The notes under the pieces were generated by a model. It did not search any database. It was not told the DNA's origin and worked only from the letters and a program-made list of their open reading frames with translations. The position numbers and the translations under genes were made by a program. This document shows positions 43,634 through 52,436 of a DNA stretch of 64,000 nucleotides, in pieces; the first letter of the stretch is position 1; the number at the start of each line of letters is the position of its first letter. This stretch comes from Gammaproteobacteria bacterium (lineage in GTDB: Bacteria; Pseudomonadota; Gammaproteobacteria; Pseudomonadales; Halieaceae), in contig JAUIMF010000006.1 of the NCBI GenBank assembly GCA_030433415.1, positions 1 to 64,000 of the forward strand. Direction: 5' to 3'.

Positions 43634-44233
43634 TCAGCTGTTCCGGGAGGCTGCGTCGGAGAGGAGGGCGCCTTGCTTCTGGACGACGTGCTGGATGAGT
43701 TGCTCCTGGGCCTGGAGGTCCTCGTCGAAATCGACGCGAATCCAGTAGGGCATGGCGGCGGAGCTCAGGCGCTGTTCGCAGCCGATGACGGTCCCGGCGA
43801 TGGACAGGGTGACCTGGGACGGGCGTAGGATGACGCTCAGGCGCAGGCGTACACCTTCGGCGAGGGCTTCGCGGGCCTCGAAGGCGATGCCGCAGCCGCT
43901 GAGGCTCACGAGCGTGTCGTCGTAGGAGTGTGCGTCGGCCTCTTCGTAGTCCAGGGCCTGGGCGGCGAGGACAGAGATTTTGCGATTGAGCAGGCCCAGA
44001 GCCTGGGCGATGGTGGGATTGTCGCGCCATACGGCATTGATGCTGTTGTTGAGTTCCCGGTCGATTTCGGCCAGAAGCGTGCCGGTGCTGATTTCGAGGC
44101 TGCCGGAGCCGCCCTCGATGCCTTGGCTGTTGGGGTCGTCGTGGGTGAGTACTTCGTAGCGCAGCATCACTACGTCGTTGATGCGGTAGTACTTGCGGCG
44201 TTCGCGGCTGACGTTGGCGTGGTTTTCAGTCAT
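43634..44233 (-). CDS. PilZ domain protein, canonical c-di-GMP receptor
   Basis: The 199-residue protein has R13-x3-R17 in RRKYYRIND and, near residue 110, VSLSGCGIAFEA, which matches the PilZ [DN]xSxxG motif except for the first residue (Ser). The helical segment LLNRKISVLAAQALDYEEAD lies between them. It is likely a c-di-GMP receptor that acts on motility. The start at 44233 is chosen because earlier in-frame codons overlap pomB and look unlike the family. It follows pomB by 4 bp, so it is in the pomAB operon. Confidence 0.8.
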   Translation of the reverse strand: MTENHANVSRERRKYYRINDVVMLRYEVLTHDDPNSQGIEGGSGSLEISTGTLLAEIDRELNNSINAVWRDNPTIAQALGLLNRKISVLAAQALDYEEADAHSYDDTLVSLSGCGIAFEAREALAEGVRLRLSVILRPSQVTLSIAGTVIGCEQRLSSAAMPYWIRVDFDEDLQAQEQLIQHVVQKQGALLSDAASRNS

Positions 44234-44237
44234 GGCG

Positions 44238-45140
44238 TCATTCCAGTCCAAGAATATCCAGGGCGTCGGGGTTGGCCTCGCGCAGAGTTTCAAGGTCCGC
44301 CTCGTCAGATTCTTCGAGGCCCTGGCGGATTACGATCTCTACCCGCCGATTCATGGCGCGGCCTTCGGAGGTGTCGTTGAAGGTGAAGGGACGCGTATCA
44401 GAGAAGCCCGCCACCATCATGCGCTCTTCGTCCAGTTGTCCGCTTTCTATCAGTTTGTGGGTCACAGAGAGTGCGCGGCTGGCTGATAAACCCCAGTTTG
44501 ACTCATAGCGTCCGCCGCGAAGGGGTACGTTGTCGGTGTGTCCCTCGACGGCGACGGTGCCGGGAATGTCACCCAGGGCGTTGCGGATGCGGTCAATGGT
44601 GGGAATGAACTCGTCGTCCAGCGTTGCGGAGCCCGACGGAAACGAGCCCTTCTCACGGATGCGTATGACAATTACGCGTCCCTCGGATTCCACATCGACC
44701 TTGCCGGTTTCGATTTCGTCCTTGAGCTGTTCCTTGAGCTCATCGGCGTCCTCTTCGGTTTCTGCCAGCAGGGCGGCGATCTTGGCCTCGAGCATTTCTT
44801 CTACGTCGACATCGGGCTCTTCGGCCCGCGTCACCTCCAGCGTATTGTCGAAGCTCTGGTCCGTTACCTGCTGGATTGTCTCGACCGGGGACGGCGTGGT
44901 TTCACCTGGGCTGAATTCCAGCGCGACGACGCTGGTGCCCCTGGGTATGTCATCCAGACGCATATCGTTCTGTACGCCAAAGGCATTCTGCATGGACCCG
45001 GCGATCTGCTTGAATTTCTCGACGTCCATCTCTGAGAACGACAGCAGCAGTACAAAGAAGCACATCAGCAGCGACATGAGATCGGCGAAGGTCGCCATCC
45101 ATGCCGGGGTTCCTGGGGGGCCGTCGTCTTCGTCAGACAT
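44238..45140 (-). CDS. pomB: PomB-like stator protein
   Basis: The 300-residue MotB-family protein closely resembles Vibrio PomB near the membrane helix: WMATFADLMSLLMCFFVLLL, with ion-binding Asp20, then SFSEMDVEKFKQIAGSM. The C-terminal OmpA-like domain contains VAVEGHTDNVPLRGGRYESN. An acidic linker (about 100-150) lies between. Known PomB proteins conduct Na+, so a sodium-driven stator is likely but not proven. It pairs with pomA upstream. Confidence 0.9.
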   Translation of the reverse strand: MSDEDDGPPGTPAWMATFADLMSLLMCFFVLLLSFSEMDVEKFKQIAGSMQNAFGVQNDMRLDDIPRGTSVVALEFSPGETTPSPVETIQQVTDQSFDNTLEVTRAEEPDVDVEEMLEAKIAALLAETEEDADELKEQLKDEIETGKVDVESEGRVIVIRIREKGSFPSGSATLDDEFIPTIDRIRNALGDIPGTVAVEGHTDNVPLRGGRYESNWGLSASRALSVTHKLIESGQLDEERMMVAGFSDTRPFTFNDTSEGRAMNRRVEIVIRQGLEESDEADLETLREANPDALDILGLE

Positions 45141-45152
45141 GGTCGTTACCGT

Positions 45153-45908
45153 TTACTCTTCACCACCGCGCTTGGCGGGGTCGAGGTAGGCCTTGAGCAT
45201 GGATTCGATGATGCGTGGGTTCTGCCCCTCCTGAATCGCCAGCACACCGTCGATACACATGGAGCGGATTCGCTTTTCGTCGACTTTGCGCAGCGTCAGT
45301 TTGTCGGCGATGGGCATGGCGATCATATTGGCTACCATGGCGCCGTAGAGTGTGGTGAGCAGGGCAACGGCCATGGCAGGACCGATGGCCTTGGGGTCCG
45401 ACATGTTCGACAGCATCTGTACCAGACCGATGAGCGTACCGATCATGCCCATGGCGGGGGCAACATCTGCGGTGGCACTGAAGACCTTGGTGCCCCAGGT
45501 GTGGCGGTCGATGGTTTCCTGCATGTCCTTCGACAGTACGGTCTGTACGACCTCTTTGCTGTTGCCGTCGATGAGCATCTTGATGCCTTCATCGAGGAAC
45601 TCGTTCTCGATCTCCTGGTTCTCGAGCGCCAGCATGCCCTCTTTGCGGGCAACGTTGGCCAGTTCGACGATTTTCTCGATCAGGGACTCCGGATCGTCGG
45701 TCTTGTTGAAGAAGGCGCCCATGGCCACTTTGAAGGCGCCAAAGAACTGACCCATCGAAAACTTGATCATGACCACCATGACCGTGCCTCCCAGCACGAT
45801 CAGGATCGACGGGATATTGACAAACACGAGCGCCGAGCCGCCCGTGAGAATGGCCGCAAGCACGATGCCTATGGCACCGAGCATGCCGACGAGGGTCGCC
45901 AGATCCAT
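45153..45908 (-). CDS. pomA: PomA-like stator protein
   Basis: The 251-residue protein has four membrane helices, with DLATLVGMLGAIGIVLAAIL at the N-terminus and APAMGMIGTLIGLVQMLSNM and VALLTTLYGAMVANMIAMPI in the last two helices. It is closer to the PomA type than to E. coli MotA, which has about 295 residues. It forms the stator ion channel with PomB. No clear FliA or sigma-54 site is visible directly upstream on this strand. Confidence 0.9.
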   Translation of the reverse strand: MDLATLVGMLGAIGIVLAAILTGGSALVFVNIPSILIVLGGTVMVVMIKFSMGQFFGAFKVAMGAFFNKTDDPESLIEKIVELANVARKEGMLALENQEIENEFLDEGIKMLIDGNSKEVVQTVLSKDMQETIDRHTWGTKVFSATADVAPAMGMIGTLIGLVQMLSNMSDPKAIGPAMAVALLTTLYGAMVANMIAMPIADKLTLRKVDEKRIRSMCIDGVLAIQEGQNPRIIESMLKAYLDPAKRGGEE

Positions 45909-45920
45909 GGCAGTCCTTAG

Positions 45921-45948
45921 TAAAGATCGTTGTTAATCCAGCCGCTAA
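45921..45948 (+). promoter_or_regulatory. Possible FliA (sigma-28) promoter with 16-nt spacer
   Basis: TAAA-N16-GCCGCTAA has the exact -10 element found at fliC and flgM but one extra base in the spacer. It points toward the fliK-like gene at 46059, about 110 bp away. Confidence 0.45.
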
Positions 45949-46058
45949 AGTATACACAGGCTACCTAAGCTAGGTTTACTACCTTGGGCTATTGTTGATA
46001 TGGCGCAAGGTTGCCCATTTTGGGGCAGCACCGGTAGCGAGGCCCGTCGAGGAACAGT

Positions 46059-47186
46059 GTGGAAGAACTGCAGCTTGCCCTGACCACCGCCCGCGTCGAT
46101 CAACGCAATTTCGGGCTGTGGATCAATAACTGGCAGATCGGCCAGAGCCTCAATGCGCTGGTCACAAACCAGCTGCCGACGGGGGAGCTGGTGCTGCGCG
46201 TGGGTGGGCAGCAGATCACCGCAACGGCAGACATTCCGATACAGCAGGGTGCGCAGCTGCAGCTTGAGGTGAAGGAGCTGAGGCCTGTACCTACGCTGCG
46301 CATCATCAGCCCCGCGCCGAATGCCCCTGCGGCAGCGGTCGGTGGAACGCTCCAGTTGCTGGCGCCTTCGGGCGAGGGGTTGGCGACGCGTCCCCTGGGC
46401 ATGGTCGCGCAGACACTGCAGGCCGGTATGGCTCAGAGCAGTCTGCCCGCCGGGCTCATCGATACGCTCGGAACGGTGCTGCGGCAGGCGTCGCGCAGTG
46501 AGCGGCTGATGCAGCCGCAGGGCGTTGCAGCGGCGGTGCGTGAATCCGGCGTGTTTCTCGAAAGTGGCCTGCGGGCGGCGGAGCAGGGACGTCCCGTTGC
46601 TGTGGGCCAGGATCTAAAGGCAGGACTGTTTCGTGCGTTGGGACGTGTAGATGCCGCGTTGTCACAGGTCAGCGCGCTGGGTCTCGGCGGTGCTGATGCT
46701 GAGCTGCTTCAAGAGCTCAAACGCGAGCTTGAGGCGGGCATCGGGCGCATAACGGTCCATCAGCTCAACTCCAAGCCGACCGATGGGTCCCAGGGCCGCA
46801 GTTGGCAATTGGAGATACCGGTGCAGCACGCGGGCACGTTCCACAGTCTGCGTATTGATGTTGAGCGTGACGGGCAGCGTCGTAGCGATGGTGGGGGCGG
46901 GAGCGCCGACGACGAGGAGCATTGGTCCGTCCGGCTCAGCCTGGCACCGCCGGCACTCGGCGCGATGGAGATCTCGCTGGACCTGCAGGGAGAGCGTCTG
47001 GGGCTGCGCCTGGCGGCGGAGCGGGCCGAGGTCCGTGCGCTTCTTGACGGCGGACTGGAGCGACTGCAGCGGTCCCTGGCAAGTCGTGGGTTGGAACTGG
47101 TCACCACGGTTACGGCAGCACTCGATGATCCGGTGCAGCTACCGGAGCAATCATCGCCGGCGCCCACGCTGGATGTGCGCGCATGA
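46059..47186 (+). CDS. Second FliK-like protein
   Basis: The 375-residue protein starts at GTG. The C-terminal half has the FliK-type fold: SLAPPALGAMEISLDLQGER and LGLRLAAERAEVRALLDGGL, then LERLQRSLASRGLELVTT. The N-terminal part has an OB-like pattern (LPTGELVLRVGGQQITATAD). It is not the hook ruler itself (that is at 28486) but a homologue of unknown role. It overlaps flhX by 4 bp; the pairing of a FliK-like gene with flhX is known in other bacteria. Confidence 0.75.
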   Translation: MEELQLALTTARVDQRNFGLWINNWQIGQSLNALVTNQLPTGELVLRVGGQQITATADIPIQQGAQLQLEVKELRPVPTLRIISPAPNAPAAAVGGTLQLLAPSGEGLATRPLGMVAQTLQAGMAQSSLPAGLIDTLGTVLRQASRSERLMQPQGVAAAVRESGVFLESGLRAAEQGRPVAVGQDLKAGLFRALGRVDAALSQVSALGLGGADAELLQELKRELEAGIGRITVHQLNSKPTDGSQGRSWQLEIPVQHAGTFHSLRIDVERDGQRRSDGGGGSADDEEHWSVRLSLAPPALGAMEISLDLQGERLGLRLAAERAEVRALLDGGLERLQRSLASRGLELVTTVTAALDDPVQLPEQSSPAPTLDVRA

Positions 47187-47470
47187 GCAAGTATTCGGAC
47201 CAGCCCGGCGGGCCCACACGCTCAGCGGCACTGCACTACAGCGGTGAGGGTGCCCCGGTGCTCGTGGCCAAGGGGGATGGCGCGATGGCGGAGCGCATCG
47301 TCGAGACCGCCAAGGCCCATGATGTGCCCATCGTACAGGATCAGCAGCTCACGGGCCTGCTCTGTCAGTTGCCTCTCGGAGACGAAATCCCGCCGAATCT
47401 ATACGTGGCGGTAGCCGAGGTGCTGGCCTATGTCTATCGCCTGAGTGAGTCCGTGGATCAGCGAAGCTGA
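47183..47470 (+). CDS. flhX: FlhX, stand-alone FlhB C-terminal domain
   Basis: The 95-residue protein matches the part of FlhB after its NPTH cleavage site. Both contain VLVAKG/VVAKG, a DVP or EVP stretch, and GDEIPPNLYVAVAEVLAYVY (FlhB: GDEIPQDLYLAVARVLAYLF). It lacks the NPTH motif. In other bacteria such proteins can replace the cleaved FlhB C-terminus. The start ATG lies in the stop region of the fliK-like gene. Confidence 0.85.
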   Translation: MSKYSDQPGGPTRSAALHYSGEGAPVLVAKGDGAMAERIVETAKAHDVPIVQDQQLTGLLCQLPLGDEIPPNLYVAVAEVLAYVYRLSESVDQRS

Positions 47471-47564
47471 CGCTGACTTTCACGGGGCCTTTGCTGTCGC
47501 GTCAACGGCATTGCTGGGGTATGCTTTGCGGCTATCTGGAGTGACCTCGCGGCAGCTGTAATTC

Positions 47565-49076
47565 ATGGACAAAGCAAAGACCCTTGAGCAACTGGCGCTG
47601 CGTCTTGCGCGCCTGGCGCATGGCGTGGATCGGGATCTCGACGAGTTGCTCGATCGTATTCGTGACGAGCTCAAGGGTGGGGGTAGCCCGCGGCGCATCG
47701 ACGATCTGTCGAGCCAGCTCGCACGGTCTCTCATGCTCAGTACGGGCATCGATCTGGACAAGTCCGCGAGCATCGAAGGTGGCTATGATCTCTCGGGCCT
47801 GCGCAAGCTTATCAAGTCCATGCCGGTGCGCGGCGAAGAACAGGAGCGCATGAATGACCTGGTGAAGCAGGCGGCGTCGGGACAGAGCAGCATCGCACGG
47901 CAGCGGGCGCTGGTGGACCTGCTCGCGGCTGCGGGTGAAGCGCTGCGCGAGGTCGCCACGCGCGACAAATCCGATGCCGGTGTCATGGGCTGGTTGGGCA
48001 AAAAGTCCAGCGGGGCGAATGGCGACAGCCGCTATGTTGCGTTGTTTGCCCAACTCTTGCAGCGTCTTGTAGAGCACATCGATGTGCTCAATGGCAACGC
48101 CCTGCGCAGCCACTCCATCAAGGATTCCCTCGATCACGTGGTGCACCCTGATCAGGCGCAACATCTGCTGGACGAGGTGATCAGCGAAATTGAATCCATC
48201 GATTCCCGTATTCGCGCCGAACGCAACCAGACCACGGATTTTCTCGGCGACCTGAGGGATCGCCTGGACGGGTTTGAAGATGTGCTGGGATTGCTGGCCG
48301 AAGACGGTGACGCCTCTCTCAAGCGTTCTGAAGATCTGCAGTCCAGTGTCGGCGAAGATACCGCGTCTCTGGGTGAGGCGACGAAGTCAGAAGACATCGA
48401 AGAGGTCCGTGGCCTCATCAACGCGGGGCTATCGCGAATTACCGAACGCCTGGCGGAGCACGTGCTGGCGGAGCGGCAGCAGCACGAGGCATCCAAGGCC
48501 CGAGTTGCGGAGCTGAACGAGCGCCTCGCCAATCTCGAGGACGAGGCCGATGTGCTGCGCAGCGAAATCCGCAACAAGAATGACCTTGCGTTGAAAGATG
48601 CGCTCACGGGTGTGTACAACCGTGCCGGTTACGAAGAGCGCACGGTGGAACTGTTTGCCCGCTGGGAACGCTCCGGCGCGCCCCTGTCTATGGTTTTTGT
48701 GGACTGCAACAAGTTCAAGGAGATCAACGATACCTTCGGCCATGCCGCGGGAGACCTGGTGCTGGTGAAAGTGGCGGACGTATTGCACACCCGCGCCAGA
48801 GCCAGCGATATCGTCTGCCGCTATGGTGGCGACGAGTTTGTGATTCTGCTGCCCGACACCCACGTTTCCGGCGCCGAAATCTTTGCCCGTAGCGCTTGTC
48901 AAGAAGTACTGGATGCCGGATTTAATGACAACGGCAAGCCTCTGGATGTCTCCATTTCCTGCGGCGTGACGGAACTGGTGACTGGGGACACACTTGAGAG
49001 TGCCATCGGACGTGCCGATGAAGCCATGTACAAGGCCAAGAAAATGCAGGGCATTCAGGTCTGCTCTGTGGTTTAA
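47565..49076 (+). CDS. Diguanylate cyclase with long helical N-terminus
   Basis: The 503-residue protein has a coiled-coil-rich N-terminal part (about 1-335) and a GGDEF domain (about 340-500). Seen: RYGGDEFVILLP (about 420) and the inhibitory site RxxD (RASD) five residues before it, so active and feedback-controlled c-di-GMP synthesis is expected. No membrane segment is seen. It is followed by a second gene of similar layout, which suggests an old duplication. Confidence 0.9.
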   Translation: MDKAKTLEQLALRLARLAHGVDRDLDELLDRIRDELKGGGSPRRIDDLSSQLARSLMLSTGIDLDKSASIEGGYDLSGLRKLIKSMPVRGEEQERMNDLVKQAASGQSSIARQRALVDLLAAAGEALREVATRDKSDAGVMGWLGKKSSGANGDSRYVALFAQLLQRLVEHIDVLNGNALRSHSIKDSLDHVVHPDQAQHLLDEVISEIESIDSRIRAERNQTTDFLGDLRDRLDGFEDVLGLLAEDGDASLKRSEDLQSSVGEDTASLGEATKSEDIEEVRGLINAGLSRITERLAEHVLAERQQHEASKARVAELNERLANLEDEADVLRSEIRNKNDLALKDALTGVYNRAGYEERTVELFARWERSGAPLSMVFVDCNKFKEINDTFGHAAGDLVLVKVADVLHTRARASDIVCRYGGDEFVILLPDTHVSGAEIFARSACQEVLDAGFNDNGKPLDVSISCGVTELVTGDTLESAIGRADEAMYKAKKMQGIQVCSVV

Positions 49077-49153
49077 CCCTCCCTGCCTTCTCCAGTCCGT
49101 CGCTCATTAAGTACAGCGTCTGGCGAAGCAACCGTTAACAGAGGCGTCGATTC

Positions 49154-50659
49154 GTGGCAGACACGGAAGACTGGAAGCAGCGTTACCGCAAAGAGGCTCG
49201 CGAATGGGAAGCCACCGACGGATTGCTGCGTCGTGTCCTCGGGCGGTTGGCGATTGCCGCAGAGGGCTCTTCAGGCGAATTGGATGCGGTGCTGGCGCGC
49301 ATGCAGCGCCACGCCAGAGACCACGAAGATCGTGCGCTCGAGGCTGACCTGAAGGACCTGACTACCCAGGTCCGTCGCCTCGACAGCAGCAACCGCGCCG
49401 CGGCAGCGCCGGAACCGGCACCGGCAGCGGTGGTTGCAGAGACCGGCCCGTCCGAGAAAGAGTACAGCGAAGCACTGATCGATGCGCTGGATGTGAGTGC
49501 CGAAAGCGGCGTGGCCCTGCGCGAGTTTCGCCGCCGTCTTTCCTCACTGGAGCCCGAGCAGTGCCTTGCCGAGCTGGCGGTACAGATCAGTTCACTGCTG
49601 CGCCAGGAGCCGCAGACCGACGGCGGTGTTCAGGAAGTTCTGCTGACCATTATCGACGAAGTGTCCGTCGCCCAGCCTGGCGTGGGTGCTATGGACACGC
49701 TGCGTGAGACCCTACAGCGCGACAAAGACTCGGACTGGCACCGGGTGCTGGAGCGGGTAGTGGGTGAAATCCGCTCCCTGATCCAGCGCATCAGCTCCGA
49801 AAAACAGGCCCTCGAACAGCTCGTTCAGGACGTCAGCGCGGAACTGGGTGAAATCAGTGAAGTGCTCGTTGAGGAGCGCGGCAACCTCGATTCCGGGCGC
49901 GACCAGGCGCTGGCGCTGCACGACATCATGCACGAGGGCGTGCAGCGGATTCAGCAGCACATCGATACGGAATCCGATATCGAAAAATTGAAGGCGGGCG
50001 TCAGCCATTCTCTGGAGGGAATCCGCTCAGGTATTTCGGACTTTGTGGCCCGCGACGAGGCGCGCTTTGCCGAAGCCCAGGCGCGTAACGAGGAGTTGCA
50101 GGAACGCATTGGGCGCATGGAGAGCGAAGCGGGCGAGCTGCGCAAGAAACTGGCGCGCAACCGCGACAAGCTCATGCACGACACGCTGACGGGCGTACGC
50201 AGTCGTCTGGCCTATGACGAAACCCTCGCCCAGGAGATGAGTCGCTATCGGCGCTATCACGAAGCGTTTTCGCTGGCGGTGCTGGACATTGACCACTTCA
50301 AGCGCGTCAATGACGATTACGGGCACACGGCAGGCGACAAGGCCCTCAAGCTTGTTGCTGAGCTGATGCAGGGTCGCATTCGCGAGTCCGACTTTCTGTT
50401 TCGTACCGGTGGCGAGGAGTTTGTTGTACTGCTGCCTAAAACCGGTATCAGTGGGGCGCGGCCTCTGGTCGAGGACATTCGCGAGGCCGTGGGCGAAAGC
50501 GGCTTTCACTACGAATCCCAACCCGTTCCCATCACGCTCAGCGCCGGCCTTACGCAGGTGCGCGACGATGACACCGCCGAAACCCTTTTTAACCGGGCCG
50601 ATGATGCAATGTATCGGGCGAAAAAAGGTGGGCGCGATCGCCTGGTAGTCCTCGAGTAG
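49154..50659 (+). CDS. Diguanylate cyclase, DgcP-like
   Basis: The 501-residue protein starts at GTG. Its N-terminus (DTEDWKQRYRKEAREWEATD; LLRRVLGRLAIAAEGSSGEL) resembles what I recall of DgcP of Pseudomonas, a pole-located cyclase. The C-terminal domain has RTGGEEFVVLLP with the I-site RESD upstream, and LAVLDIDHFKRVNDDYGHTA. It is probably active. It lies 77 bp after the first cyclase, with no clear terminator between them. Confidence 0.88.
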   Translation: MADTEDWKQRYRKEAREWEATDGLLRRVLGRLAIAAEGSSGELDAVLARMQRHARDHEDRALEADLKDLTTQVRRLDSSNRAAAAPEPAPAAVVAETGPSEKEYSEALIDALDVSAESGVALREFRRRLSSLEPEQCLAELAVQISSLLRQEPQTDGGVQEVLLTIIDEVSVAQPGVGAMDTLRETLQRDKDSDWHRVLERVVGEIRSLIQRISSEKQALEQLVQDVSAELGEISEVLVEERGNLDSGRDQALALHDIMHEGVQRIQQHIDTESDIEKLKAGVSHSLEGIRSGISDFVARDEARFAEAQARNEELQERIGRMESEAGELRKKLARNRDKLMHDTLTGVRSRLAYDETLAQEMSRYRRYHEAFSLAVLDIDHFKRVNDDYGHTAGDKALKLVAELMQGRIRESDFLFRTGGEEFVVLLPKTGISGARPLVEDIREAVGESGFHYESQPVPITLSAGLTQVRDDDTAETLFNRADDAMYRAKKGGRDRLVVLE

Positions 50660-50889
50660 GCTTTCGACGCAGGCACCTGATCCGGGCAATCCTAAAGCAG
50701 GTGCCCGATGCAATCCCGTCAAGCCGGCACAGGGGCTACGTGCCTACCCAACTGTGATCCCAAACCAACAATGGGGCGCGGCAACATGTCGCAGCCTGAC
50801 CACTGGCATTTAAGTGAGAATATTTTAATATACACACATAAGGTGGTGGATCAGTCTGCCATGCAACTTTTTAAGTAGGAGACACCTTG

Positions 50890-51879
50890 GTGAAATCGCG
50901 TTTTTCCGTTATCGCACTACTGGCTGGCGTGGTCACGTCAGCGGCGTTGGCGCGCGAGCCCGTTGAGCCTCTGGTGGTGCCCCAGGACACAGATACGCAG
51001 AAGGTGGAACTGGGCAGGCAACTGTTTTTTGACCCCCGGCTGTCGCGCTCTGGATTTATCTCGTGTAATTCCTGCCATAACCTGAGCATGGGGGGGAGCG
51101 ATAATCTGCCCTCATCCATCGGTCATGGCTGGCACGAAGGTCCCATCAACAGTCCTACGGTGTTGAATTCGCGCTTCAGCATCGCTCAATTCTGGGATGG
51201 CCGGGCTGCGGATCTCAAGGAGCAGGCGGGCGGTCCCATCGCTAATCCCGGCGAAATGGCGTTCACACACGATCTGGCCGTGGATGTGATTGCATCGATT
51301 CCCGGTTATGTCGAGCGTATCGAGGCCATCTACGGCGATGATGCGGTGAGTATTGAGCGCCTGACCGACAGCATCGCCGAGTTTGAGCGCACCCTGGTGA
51401 CGCCCGATTCGCCCTTTGACCGTTGGCTTCAGGGCGAGGCAGACGCCGTGAACTCAGACGTTCTGGCGGGCTATGAATTGTTCAAAACCACGGGATGCTT
51501 GGGTTGTCACAACGGCCCGGCGCTCGGTGGCACCATGTTCCAGAAAGTGGGTTTGCTGAAACCCTACGAAACCACCAACAGCGCCCAAGGGCGGCTGGCG
51601 GTCACGGGTCAGGAATCGGATCGCATGGTGTTCAAGGTGCCCACGTTGCGCAATGTGGAGCTCACCTACCCCTATTTTCACGACGGTAGCGTCCAGACTT
51701 TGGAAGAGGCCGTCGACCTCATGGGACAGATCCAGTTGGGTCGCCAGTACAGCGAGCAGGAGATTGATCAGCTCGTTGCGTTCCTGAAGTCTCTGACGGG
51801 AGAGCAACCGAACTTCCCGCTTCCGCAATTGCCGCCGTCGGCGCCAGATACGCCGCGGCCATCGCCCTTCGGTCCGTGA
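50890..51879 (+). CDS. Di-haem cytochrome c peroxidase
   Basis: The protein of about 329 residues has a Sec signal peptide (FSVIALLAGVVTSAALA) and two CxxCH haem sites: CNSCH (59-63) and CLGCH (203-207). Family motifs include RQLFFDPRLSRSGFISCNSC, INSPTVLNSRFSIAQFWDGR and VFKVPTLRNVELTYPYFHDG. It reduces H2O2 in the periplasm. GTG 50890 is preferred as start (AGGAG 8 nt upstream); TTG 50887 is next to it. The 227-bp gap before it holds no clear gene. Confidence 0.93.
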   Translation: MKSRFSVIALLAGVVTSAALAREPVEPLVVPQDTDTQKVELGRQLFFDPRLSRSGFISCNSCHNLSMGGSDNLPSSIGHGWHEGPINSPTVLNSRFSIAQFWDGRAADLKEQAGGPIANPGEMAFTHDLAVDVIASIPGYVERIEAIYGDDAVSIERLTDSIAEFERTLVTPDSPFDRWLQGEADAVNSDVLAGYELFKTTGCLGCHNGPALGGTMFQKVGLLKPYETTNSAQGRLAVTGQESDRMVFKVPTLRNVELTYPYFHDGSVQTLEEAVDLMGQIQLGRQYSEQEIDQLVAFLKSLTGEQPNFPLPQLPPSAPDTPRPSPFGP

Positions 51880-51895
51880 GTGTAAGCTCACGGTT

Positions 51896-51928
51896 GGCCC
51901 CACAGCCCCCCGCTGTGGGGCCTTTTTT
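51896..51928 (+). terminator. Strong intrinsic terminator after the peroxidase gene
   Basis: A perfect 11-bp stem (GGCCCCACAGC/GCTGTGGGGCC) with a loop of five C is followed by TTTTTT. Confidence 0.95.
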
Positions 51929-52352
51929 ATGGGCGCAGGTTCAACTGCACACCGCGTTCTTGGAACCAGCGTTCGTCAACCTGCCAGCGAACGGCTCCCA
52001 CGTCGTCCTGGGATTTGAGTAGCCCGGCAGCGCGCGACTGCTTTTTTACCAGCCTGTCCTGGGCCTCCATCATGCGCGGGTCATCCACACTGATGCCCGC
52101 GAGTTCGGGATAAGCGGCACGCAGAAACTGCATCACCGGTACCTCGGCGGACCGGGGGCTGCTGACCGTCGCAATGCCATGCTCCAACTCAATGACACGA
52201 AACTGAAAGGGAAAGTCCGCCAGTTCATGGTCCGCAGAAAGCAGGGCGTTTAACTCGCTGACGCGCGGATCCCGTGCCAGGAACGTCCACACCGCAACTA
52301 TGAGCGCCACGCATACGAGGGCGATGCTGTAGCGACGCACGAAAGGATCCAT
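51927..52352 (-). CDS. Membrane-anchored protein of unknown function
   Basis: From the ATG at 52352 the product has 141 residues: a membrane helix (RRYSIALVCVALIVAVWTFL) and a globular part with ADFPFQFRVIELEHGIATVS. The frame continues to 52421, but MDPFVRRYSI is a more natural start. I do not recognise the family. Its stop overlaps the T-run of the peroxidase terminator, so the two genes are convergent with no gap. Confidence 0.6.
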   Translation of the reverse strand: MDPFVRRYSIALVCVALIVAVWTFLARDPRVSELNALLSADHELADFPFQFRVIELEHGIATVSSPRSAEVPVMQFLRAAYPELAGISVDDPRMMEAQDRLVKKQSRAAGLLKSQDDVGAVRWQVDERWFQERGVQLNLRP

Positions 52353-52436
52353 ACCAGCACTCCCCACCCGTTTAGCCAGTCCAGCTTCGATCATACCCGT
52401 TGCGTACGACCTGCGGCACAACCGTACGATTCTGTT

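Noticed and set aside
46001-46014. Sigma-54 promoter TGGCGC-N4-TTGC before the fliK-like gene
   Set aside because: The spacing between GG and GC is 9 instead of 10 bp, which RpoN does not normally tolerate.
50660-50886. Riboswitch before the peroxidase gene
   Set aside because: I looked for the c-di-GMP-I and cobalamin core motifs and did not find them. I see no clear gene or motif there beyond a ribosome site.
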